Assembly (NCBI GenBank): GCA_047615875.1
Contig: JBLHGU010000065.1
Span: 1 to 24,622 of the forward strand
Length of the DNA stretch: 24,622 bases
DNA from: JBLHGU01 sp047615875
GTDB taxonomy: Bacteria > Pseudomonadota > Gammaproteobacteria > Arenicellales > CAJQKF01
Direction of reading: 5' to 3'
The translations under genes and the position numbers were made by a program. How positions within the stretch are numbered: the stretch's first letter is position 1; each line of letters begins with the position of its first letter. This document shows, piece by piece, positions 16,107-22,791 of this stretch. The notes under the pieces were generated by a model that was not told where the DNA came from, did no database searches, and worked only from the letters and a program-made list of their open reading frames with translations.

Positions 16107-16889
16107 TTGTCAAAACACACCACCAAACCCGCAACCAAAATTAACCAGTTGCTGGCGGACTGCCCGGCAGGTGTGCCAATGACCAGCCCCTGGCTCGAAT
16201 CCAAAGGCGTATCTCCCCAACTGGTGCAGAAATACAAGGAATCCGGTTGGTTGGAGCCACTAGGCCGAGGTGGTTGGATACGGGCCGGGACCAAACCTAC
16301 CCTGACAGGTTCAATATATGCATTGCAGAAACTCCCCATAAATTTGTATCCGGCAGCAAGAACCGCGTTGGAATTATCAGGCAGAGCGCACTATCTGCCG
16401 ATTGGGCAATACCCAGTAGTTCATCTAGGATTGGATGCCAGTCACAGATTGCCGGACTGGTTTAAAAGGCTCGAATTTGTACGCCATCTCCACACCCTCA
16501 ATGCCAGTGCACTGTTCTACCCATTATTTGCAAGCCTGGTTGATTATGAAAGCAATGGCATGGTGATCAAAATCAGTAGTCCGGAACGGGCTATGCTGGA
16601 GTACTGTCAGTTGTTGCCAAAATACGCTGACTTTGAAGAAGCATGGCAACTGATGGAGGGGTTGCCCACACTCCTTCCCAGAAGAATGCAGAGCACACTG
16701 CAGGCCTGTAAGTCGGTAAAGGCCAAACGTCTGTTTCTCGCCCTTGCGACTGCGGTCAATCATGAATGGTTAGATGAGCTGGAAATACCAGCTATTGACC
16801 TGGGATCAGGCAACCGAATCTTGCCAATCGCGGGTGCACCGCATCCTGAATTTGGTATTACTGTACCGGAAACATGGATAGTTAAATGA
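16107..16889 (+). CDS. abiEi: AbiEi family antitoxin / transcriptional regulator
   Basis: A 260-residue protein with an N-terminal winged-helix region (TSPWLESKGVSPQLVQKYKE then SGWLEPLGRGGWIRAG) and the longer C-terminal antitoxin domain (ISSPERAMLEYCQLLPK, EEAWQLMEGL). This matches AbiEi proteins of type IV toxin-antitoxin/abortive-infection systems, which repress their operon and counteract AbiEii. The start is TTG at 16107, with CGAAG 6 nt before it. Its stop overlaps the abiEii ATG (ATGA), the normal operon arrangement. The gene is intact although its toxin partner is broken. The upstream region is markedly AT-rich, consistent with acquired DNA. Confidence 0.87.
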   Translation: MSKHTTKPATKINQLLADCPAGVPMTSPWLESKGVSPQLVQKYKESGWLEPLGRGGWIRAGTKPTLTGSIYALQKLPINLYPAARTALELSGRAHYLPIGQYPVVHLGLDASHRLPDWFKRLEFVRHLHTLNASALFYPLFASLVDYESNGMVIKISSPERAMLEYCQLLPKYADFEEAWQLMEGLPTLLPRRMQSTLQACKSVKAKRLFLALATAVNHEWLDELEIPAIDLGSGNRILPIAGAPHPEFGITVPETWIVK

Positions 16890-17531
16890 GAGAGATCTAT
16901 GAAAAACAGGTGGAACTGTTACTGGATGTGCTGCCTTTTATTACCAGGAGAAAAGTATTTGCGCTTAAAGGTGGCACGGCAATTAATTTCTTTTACTGCA
17001 ATTGTCCGAGACTTTCTATCGACATCGATCTGCACTATATCCCGGTCAATGGCAGAACAGAGGCATTACAGGACATAGCAACCAACATGCATGAAATTGG
17101 GATCAGTATCGATAGGGCCTATCCCACAGCCAGGATCACAATAAACCCCGACTCATTCAATGCACTGGTTGTACGTGATGGCGCACAGATAAAGATTGAA
17201 CCGAATGGTGTCATCAGAGGTTGCTTCCCTTTATCATCATCAATTTGTTGGTATGGCAATTGAATCGATAGAAGTTGATCAGTTACAAGCACTTCAGAAA
17301 GCACTGCCTGGACAAATCGTATCAGCGCTAACAACAAAACAGCGTGAATTTTTATTGGGTTTCAAACGAGGTTCACCAAGTTGGCAATTATTGCCCTATG
17401 AGAATATTCGTAATCTGCCAGGAGTCCGTTGGAAGCAGCAAAACCTTGACAAAATGGATGAACTCAAACGATACCAGGCCATCGAAAAACTACAGCAGGT
17501 ATTTGACCAAACTCCCTATGCTATCGTCTGA
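16886..17531 (+). pseudogene. abiEii: AbiEii toxin pseudogene (internal deletion plus frameshift)
   Basis: The first part (16886 to about 17222) encodes the nucleotidyltransferase N-terminus: KVFALKGGTAINFFY, LSIDIDLHYIPV and AQIKIEPNGVIRG. After about 17222 the original frame runs into FPLSSSICWYGN and a stop. The plus-one frame then carries the AbiEii C-terminus: YHHQFVGMAIESI, TTKQREFLLGFKRGSPSW, NLPGVRWKQQNLDKM, ending at 17531. Compared with the family's usual 270-300 residues, about 100 central residues are missing, including the segment that normally reads FADLYxGKLxAALDRQHPRD. So this is a fused deletion remnant with a frameshift at the joint near 17220-17235. The nucleotidyltransferase toxin should be inactive. 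Confidence 0.85.
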
Positions 17532-17547
17532 CCGTTGATAATTTCAG
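17531..17547. repeat. 17-nt segment shared with higA
   Basis: ACCGTTGATAATTTCAG at the very end of the abiEii remnant is identical to 15674-15690 inside higA, in the same orientation. On the reverse strand it reads as the conserved EIING codons of a HigA helix-turn-helix, so it may be a scrap of a second higA-type gene or of a duplication. Confidence 0.5.
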
Positions 17548-17556
17548 TGAGGGATC

Positions 17557-17672
17557 CGAATGGCTCTAAGTTAAGGGCTAGCATCATCACAATATCAGAG
17601 GCTTAACCCATGGAGACACATGTTTCACGCTTGGTTGACGCATACTATATATGCTTAACTTAGTGCCATTCG
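17557..17672. mobile_element. MITE-like element with 19-bp terminal inverted repeats
   Basis: CGAATGGCTCTAAGTTAAG (17557-17575) is repeated in inverted form at 17654-17672 with one mismatch (18/19). The 116-bp element has no coding capacity. The ends resemble those of insertion sequences beginning GGCACTAAGTTAAG, so it is probably a non-autonomous derivative mobilised in trans. No clear target-site duplication flanks it. It sits 26 bp after the abiEii remnant. Confidence 0.7.
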
Positions 17673-17692
17673 TGGGTGACCCAGGAATATAG

Positions 17693-17788
17693 CGTAGGAT
17701 GGGCGAAACCCATCAAACCGAAACTAAAAAGGCACGATGAATCGCAAAGAATCCCTTTTATCAAAATGATGGGTTCCACCATCCTATG
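17693..17788. repeat. GTAGGATGGG palindromic repeat
   Basis: CGTAGGATGGGCGAAACCC plus ATC (17693-17714) is mirrored, with small differences, by GATGGGTTCCACCATCCTAT plus G (17768-17788). This matches a dispersed intergenic repeat seen in many proteobacteria, in which GTAGGATGGG...AACCCATC arms face each other. Just past the permease stop it could form a long hairpin in minus-strand transcripts and act as a transcript end. Confidence 0.65.
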
Positions 17789-17835
17789 GCTACTGTTGCC
17801 AAAGGGAATCATAATTTCGGTCATCAAATAACCAG

Positions 17836-19368
17836 TTACTGCCCTTTACGCTTGCCCTGAACTATACGGTCGAGAATCATTGCGCAGAACAGAATCGCGA
17901 AGCCGGCAAGAATGCCTTGTCCAACTGAAGCATATTGCAAGGCTTCCAGCACATCCTCACCCAGTCCTTTTGCACCTATCAAGGATGCCACCACTACCAT
18001 AGCAAGACTCAGCATGATGGTTTGATTAACACCGGCCAGAATAGAGGGGGCAGCTAATGGCAAATCTACTTTACTTAGCAAATACCATTTAGACGCGCCG
18101 TATGCAATGGCGGCCTCGCGGATGGACTCTGGCACACCGCGCAACCCAAGCACCGTTAATCGTACAACCGGAGTACCGCCAAAAATCATGGTGGTTACAA
18201 TGGCTGCAGGCTTGCCTGTTCCAAAGAAGGCAATAACCGGAATCATGAATACAAAGGCTGGCATGGTCTGCATGAAATCCATAATGGGTCGTATGGCTGA
18301 ATACAGGCGCGGTCGATGGGCGCAGAACATACCCAGTGGAATACCGATGGCGATACTAATTAAGGCCGCTGTTCCCAACAGTGCCATGGTAGTCATAGCT
18401 TTATCCCAGAAACCCAACAGACCCATGTAAGCCAGGAATGCCGCTGACCAAACAGCCGTTCGGGGGCCTGCTGATAACCAGGTCAGCAAAATAATAAAAC
18501 TTGAGATTACAATCCAGGGTGTCTCGACAAAAACCACTTCTAGCGCATCAAGTAAAGTTCGAATGCCAATCGTGATAAGGTGAAAGAACCATTCGCCGGC
18601 AAGCACTGCCCAGGCAAAAAACTCTTTGACCCATTCAATGGCCGACAGGCGAATACCTGGGTGGGTTGGAAACCCGGCCAAAAACTCTACCTTGCCTGGA
18701 AAGCTATAATGTACGGAACAGGCCAAAACGACCAGCACAAAGAACCCGGCACTTAAACCGGTACGCCATTGGCTGATACCAGACATTATTGAACGATCAG
18801 AAAGCCAGTCGGAAAAACGCTTCTCCAACACCCTGTTTGCCAACAGCCCTTGCACAACTTTTAATACCAGCAAAATTACCAATCCGGTAAAAGCCACGTA
18901 AATAGCACTGGCCTCGATCTGGATTATTTCCAGCTTTAGCTCTGTGATACCATTTTCTAACGACTCAATGGCGCGTTTAAATACGGCGACGTTATCAGCA
19001 TTGTTTTCGATCGCCACTTCTAACTGCTTATGCCGAAATTCCACAGTGCCCTGAATATTCTCCATCCGCTGACGGGCTTCATTAGCAAGATCTCCGAACA
19101 ATCCCCTGGAGATTTGTATAAAAGCGATGGTTTCCAATACAGCGAAGGTCATGCACCAGTTCCACAGGCCACGCATGCCAAACCATATAGGTCCGAACAG
19201 GAAAGCGATTAGATTAAAACTGGGTTTAAAGGCCGACTGATTGCCCAGTTTTTCGAAGCAATCCCGGTAGTAGTCGATATTCGATACAACAAATTCGCGC
19301 AGCAGATCGGTTTGATCTTCGCTACGTTCGGTGATTACCTTGATAGATTCATCGGCGGCAGTATTCAT
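17836..19368 (-). CDS. Betaine-type ABC transporter permease with N-terminal extension
   Basis: A 510-residue membrane protein. The C-terminal part (about 310-500) is a standard ProW/OpuA permease with the EAA loop REAAIAYGASKWYLLSKVDL (about 417-436) that docks on the ATPase. The first 200 residues are extra: YYRDCFEKLGNQSAFKPSFN and then LIAFLFGPIWFGMRGLWNW resemble a small DUF2628-like membrane domain. A charged helix (about 95-150, probably coiled coil) and another membrane helix follow. Classical ProW is about 350 residues, so this is an enlarged form like some marine TMAO/betaine importers. It overlaps the ATPase gene by 4 bp and ends the operon. Confidence 0.88.
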   Translation of the reverse strand: MNTAADESIKVITERSEDQTDLLREFVVSNIDYYRDCFEKLGNQSAFKPSFNLIAFLFGPIWFGMRGLWNWCMTFAVLETIAFIQISRGLFGDLANEARQRMENIQGTVEFRHKQLEVAIENNADNVAVFKRAIESLENGITELKLEIIQIEASAIYVAFTGLVILLVLKVVQGLLANRVLEKRFSDWLSDRSIMSGISQWRTGLSAGFFVLVVLACSVHYSFPGKVEFLAGFPTHPGIRLSAIEWVKEFFAWAVLAGEWFFHLITIGIRTLLDALEVVFVETPWIVISSFIILLTWLSAGPRTAVWSAAFLAYMGLLGFWDKAMTTMALLGTAALISIAIGIPLGMFCAHRPRLYSAIRPIMDFMQTMPAFVFMIPVIAFFGTGKPAAIVTTMIFGGTPVVRLTVLGLRGVPESIREAAIAYGASKWYLLSKVDLPLAAPSILAGVNQTIMLSLAMVVVASLIGAKGLGEDVLEALQYASVGQGILAGFAILFCAMILDRIVQGKRKGQ

Positions 19369-20444
19369 GATGTTTCTGTGCCCTCTATTACCGTGGTCAA
19401 CAGGTCTACGCGGGTTATAACACCCACTATATTTTCGCTTTCGTCCTGTACTCGAATCGGCATATCGCTCTCGATTGCCGCTCGAATCAAGACACTCAAA
19501 TTGTCCGTGGTTGAAAAGAGTGGAGCATCCTCGGATATACCGCCATGGGCAGATTCAAACTCGGCTATAGGTTGCATTACCTCACCGGCCCGCACTACTT
19601 TCAGACGAGATATCCCTGCTACAAAGTCCGATACATAATCGTCAGCCGGATGCATAACAATTTCTTCCGGTGTGCCAATCTGCACTACTCGACCGTCGCG
19701 CATAATGGCAATTCGGTGGCCAATTCGCACTGCCTCATCCAGATCGTGGGTAATAAACACCGTAGTTTTGTTCATCACTGAAGCCAGGTCCATAAACTGG
19801 CTCTGTAGTTGCCTACGAATAAGGGGATCCAGTGCACTGAAGGGCTCGTCCATCAGGAGGATTTCAGGATCCGCTGCGATGGCTCTGGCCAACCCGACGC
19901 GTTGTTGCATACCACCGGATAATTCGTGGGCAAACTTATTGCCCCAGCCGGTTAGCTCGACCATTTCCAGAGTTCGTTTTGCCACGTCCATACGTTGATT
20001 CTTACTCACGCCACGAATTTCCAGAGGCATGGCGACATTATCGAGTACTGAACGGTGAGGCATCAGAGCAAAATTTTGAAACACCATCGCAATGCGTTCA
20101 TTGCGAAAGCGTCTCAAGTCATCGCCCTGAATTTTCATGACATCCTGTCCACCTACATAGATACTGCCAACGGACGGCTCAAGCAGTCGATTTATGTGGC
20201 GAACCAGGGTGGATTTGCCACTACCAGAAAGCCCCATAACACAAAATATTTCGCCGCGCTTTACGTCAAAACTAACGTCGGCCACACCTACCACACAGTT
20301 ATAGTCTTCCAGCACAGTGGTTTTTGAAGCGTTATTTTCACGTATTTCTTTTAGGGCGTCCTGCCATCGGTCGCCAAATATCTTCCATACACCGTCAATA
20401 CGTATTGCCGTATCGTCACCGCTTGCCTGGCTGGATTGATTCAT
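19365..20444 (-). CDS. Betaine-type ABC transporter ATP-binding protein (ProV-like)
   Basis: A 359-residue ATPase with Walker A GLSGSGKST (71-79), signature LSGGMQQR (175-182), Walker B ILLMDEP (195-201) and switch His in ITHD (H233). The C-terminus after about 285 is a single CBS-like segment (VMQPIAEFESA, IESDMPIRVQDESENIVGVI). An insert at about 25-50 (RWQDALKEIRENNASKTTVL plus EDYNCVVGV) precedes the core, as in ProV/OpuAA-type proteins of this clade. It powers import by the adjacent permease and binding protein. Its stop overlaps the permease start by 4 bp. The gap to the upstream binding-protein gene is 110 bp and holds a stable hairpin. Confidence 0.93.
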   Translation of the reverse strand: MNQSSQASGDDTAIRIDGVWKIFGDRWQDALKEIRENNASKTTVLEDYNCVVGVADVSFDVKRGEIFCVMGLSGSGKSTLVRHINRLLEPSVGSIYVGGQDVMKIQGDDLRRFRNERIAMVFQNFALMPHRSVLDNVAMPLEIRGVSKNQRMDVAKRTLEMVELTGWGNKFAHELSGGMQQRVGLARAIAADPEILLMDEPFSALDPLIRRQLQSQFMDLASVMNKTTVFITHDLDEAVRIGHRIAIMRDGRVVQIGTPEEIVMHPADDYVSDFVAGISRLKVVRAGEVMQPIAEFESAHGGISEDAPLFSTTDNLSVLIRAAIESDMPIRVQDESENIVGVITRVDLLTTVIEGTETS

Positions 20445-20487
20445 ATCAGGAGTCTATCGTAGGTTCAATTACTTTTAAGTCCAAATG

Positions 20488-20513
20488 ACAACGCCGACCA
20501 AGGCCGGCGTTGT
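20488..20513 (-). promoter_or_regulatory. Intercistronic hairpin between binding-protein and ATPase genes
   Basis: ACAACGCCG (20488-20496) and CGGCGTTGT (20505-20513) form a perfect 9-bp GC-rich stem with an 8-nt loop, between the binding-protein stop and the ATPase start. No T-run follows on the minus strand, so it is not a simple terminator. Such hairpins often protect the upstream message and so raise binding-protein output over membrane components. Confidence 0.6.
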
Positions 20514-20554
20514 ACTGCGAATAGAACGACAATGCACTCTATGCAATAGTTAGC

Positions 20555-21517
20555 TTATAAACCAAGCCAACCATCTACGCGATCGCTATTGGCTGCAACC
20601 CATTCCTTAGCTACTTCAGCTGGGTCTCTGCCATTACCGGCAATTTCAAAAGCGAAGTGACTGACAGTTTCTGTATCTAAAGACATATTAGCTAGAAAGC
20701 TGGCAATAATAGGTGAACGTCCTTCCAAAGTTTTGGAGTACGCGACCTGAACACTTTTCAGTGCATCTTCAGTCATAACGCTAGATTTCTGGAACCAGTC
20801 AGGATCTTCCTTCGGTTGTACCATATTATATTTCGCTGCATCAAATGCAGGTTCTTCCAGAGTTACCACGTCGTGCATAAACCAGATGGCGTGAGGCGCA
20901 TAGCAATAGAATGCATAGCCACGTTCTTTGGTTATACGATCGCCAACTTCAGCTACCATTACACTCTGTTCGGCACGAATCGGTTCCATAAAGTCCATCA
21001 AACCATAGTCGCGAACTTTAACTTCGTTTACATTAGCTGATGCCCAACCAGGAGCACCGATCCAGATTTCACCCTTACCATCGCCATCGCCATCCATCAG
21101 AGCGGCAATTTCAGGACGAGCAAGATCGAAAATGGAAGTAACACCATGTTTCTCGGAGAAGGCTCTAGGAACACAGAAATTTTGCTTGCCCTTATAGGGA
21201 TTACTACTCAGTACAACCGTACCCTTGCCATCAACATATTCTTTGGTGAAATTACTCTGATTAGGCAACCACACATCTGGATGAACATCGATGTCGCCTT
21301 TACCCTGATCCATGGCCTGAAAGATAACAGCGTTGGTTCCAGGAACCAGCTCTGCGGTACCACCAATCTTGTCGACAACGATAACTTTAATCAGGTTGGC
21401 GATGGCTTGAGCGCCTGTCCAGGCAGGTGCGCCTATCTTTACGGATTCTGCTGCTAGGGCCGCGTTACTTAGCGCAAATGCACCAGCACATACGAGTGTT
21501 ATTAACTTACGTTTCAT
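20555..21517 (-). CDS. Periplasmic betaine-type substrate-binding protein (OpuAC/ProX family)
   Basis: A 320-residue protein with a Sec signal peptide (basic start MKRK, hydrophobic core, probable cleavage near residue 22 after ALA). The mature part shows the OpuAC hallmarks APAWTGAQ and DIDVHPDVWLPNQ. Trp residues W33, W83, W158 and W212 are candidates for the aromatic cage that holds quaternary ammonium or sulfonium ligands in this family. DGDGDGKGE (142-150) looks like a small calcium-binding loop. A strong GGAGG (21524-21528) lies 6 nt before the ATG. Likely ligands are glycine betaine, proline betaine, TMAO or DMSP. The upstream lyase gene suggests instead a sulfur-containing zwitterion. 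Confidence 0.9.
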   Translation of the reverse strand: MKRKLITLVCAGAFALSNAALAAESVKIGAPAWTGAQAIANLIKVIVVDKIGGTAELVPGTNAVIFQAMDQGKGDIDVHPDVWLPNQSNFTKEYVDGKGTVVLSSNPYKGKQNFCVPRAFSEKHGVTSIFDLARPEIAALMDGDGDGKGEIWIGAPGWASANVNEVKVRDYGLMDFMEPIRAEQSVMVAEVGDRITKERGYAFYCYAPHAIWFMHDVVTLEEPAFDAAKYNMVQPKEDPDWFQKSSVMTEDALKSVQVAYSKTLEGRSPIIASFLANMSLDTETVSHFAFEIAGNGRDPAEVAKEWVAANSDRVDGWLGL

Positions 21518-21657
21518 GGCTTTCCTCCATTAGGAACGTTATTTAACTTCACCCGGCTTTTTAGAAACTGGGTGGGCGGTAATGAAGATGCACCTATCGG
21601 GCATCTGGTTTTTCTACGACATAAAGCTGTCAGAGAATTCTTTAAATTAGGTTTTTT

Positions 21658-22656
21658 CTAGCGGAATAAATGCTGATAGGCAAACAACCCGACAGCGCCG
21701 CCAGTATGCAGAAATACCACAGTCTCGGCAGGATCAATTTCACCTTGCTGTGCCATGCCAATCAGGCCAGCCATGCCTTTTCCGGAATAAACCGGATCAA
21801 GCAGAATGGCCTCTTCTCTGGCGAGTATCTTGATGGCTTCAACCATTTTGTCAGTAGGCTGGCCATAGCCCGGCCCAACATACTGATCGTTAACCAGTAC
21901 ATCGGCTCGATCTGGCGCGCTTGCGGTGCCAATCAGTTTTGCCGTGCTAACAGCTAATCGATGTACGTTATCTATCTGTGCGTGTTCCGCAGCACGAACT
22001 GACACACCCTGTAGCCTGGCGCCGGAACCGAGGCCATGCAGACCTGCCAGCAATCCGGCCTGGGTACCCGTACTACCGGTGGCATGCACAATACTGTCAA
22101 TTCTTAAGCCCATAACTTTTGCCTGATCGAGCATCTCAATTGCACAGTTCGCGTAACCAAGTGCGCCGATCTCGTTAGATCCACCACCCGGAATAAAATA
22201 GGGCTTAAGTCCTTTCTCTCGCAGGGATTCGGCCAATTTTACACCTTCCTGATTCATGTCCAATCCTTCTGGGCGGAACTCATAGATGCATTCCAAAAGG
22301 TCATCGAGAAACACATTACCGGCTGATTCATACTGATCACCCATGTTGTTAACCCGACGCTCAAGTAACGCATAACAACCCATACCCAGCTTACGGGCGG
22401 CAGCGGCTGTCTGCCTGACATGGTTCGACTGGGTTGCACCCTGAGTTACCAGCGTATCAGCACCCGCTGCAATCGCGTCTGCCACCAAATACTCCAATTT
22501 GCGGGTTTTGTTGCCACCAGTAGCCAGACCGGTACAGTCGTCGCGTTTGATGTACAGGTTTGGCAGGCCAAGGAATTTGCCGAGGTTATCGAGTTTTTCC
22601 AGTGGGGTTGGAAAATGGCCAAGGCTGGTGCGGGCAAACTTACTTAGGTTCATCAT
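21658..22656 (-). CDS. PLP-dependent lyase, D-cysteine desulfhydrase / L-cysteate sulfo-lyase (CuyA)-like
   Basis: A 332-residue fold-type II PLP enzyme. The PLP lysine is K50 in CTGLATGGNKTRKLEYL, and S77 is in TQGATQSNHVRQTAA. The glycine loop GGGSNEIGALGY and the HTGGAVGLFAY ending are as in DcyD and ACC deaminase. The RDDCTGLATGGNKTRKLE wording is closer, from memory, to the L-cysteate sulfo-lyase CuyA (cysteate to pyruvate, ammonia and sulfite) than to E. coli DcyD (VTPMAMGGNKLRKLE). The ATG pair at 22651-22656 is preferred as start because relatives begin near MxLSRF; a longer frame starts at 22689. It heads the transporter operon and is divergent from the LysR gene, which probably controls it. 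Confidence 0.8.
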   Translation of the reverse strand: MMNLSKFARTSLGHFPTPLEKLDNLGKFLGLPNLYIKRDDCTGLATGGNKTRKLEYLVADAIAAGADTLVTQGATQSNHVRQTAAAARKLGMGCYALLERRVNNMGDQYESAGNVFLDDLLECIYEFRPEGLDMNQEGVKLAESLREKGLKPYFIPGGGSNEIGALGYANCAIEMLDQAKVMGLRIDSIVHATGSTGTQAGLLAGLHGLGSGARLQGVSVRAAEHAQIDNVHRLAVSTAKLIGTASAPDRADVLVNDQYVGPGYGQPTDKMVEAIKILAREEAILLDPVYSGKGMAGLIGMAQQGEIDPAETVVFLHTGGAVGLFAYQHLFR

Positions 22657-22748
22657 AGATACAAATCTGTGGCTTAGTGCAACTAGCATATAAAGGTCGC
22701 AAACTATAATTGGCTATGGATAGAGGTGTACAATGCCAACTACTTGTC

Positions 22749-22773
22749 AAACTATGCATATTTGGCATAGTTT
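22749..22773. promoter_or_regulatory. Perfect palindrome, candidate LysR operator
   Basis: AAACTATGC (22749-22757) and GCATAGTTT (22765-22773) form a perfect 9-bp inverted repeat with a 7-nt spacer, between the divergent lyase and lysR genes. It contains the T-N11-A spacing of LysR boxes. It ends 18 bp before the lysR start, so binding would repress lysR and could activate the lyase/transporter operon. Confidence 0.7.
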
Positions 22774-22780
22774 CATCCAA

Positions 22781-22785
22781 AGAGG
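22781..22785 (+). promoter_or_regulatory. Shine-Dalgarno deciding the CTG start of lysR
   Basis: AGAGG lies 6 nt before CTG at 22792-22794. It is the only good ribosome-binding site near the N-terminus of the LysR frame. An in-frame TAG at 22768-22770 excludes longer forms, and no ATG, GTG or TTG occurs between that stop and 22837. Confidence 0.6.
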
Positions 22786-22791
22786 TCTTAT

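Noticed and set aside
21586..21613. Hairpin AGATGC-N9-GCATCT followed by GG and TTTTT, like a rho-independent terminator
   Set aside because: The T-run is on the plus strand while the flanking genes run on the minus strand, and the stem is only 6 bp.
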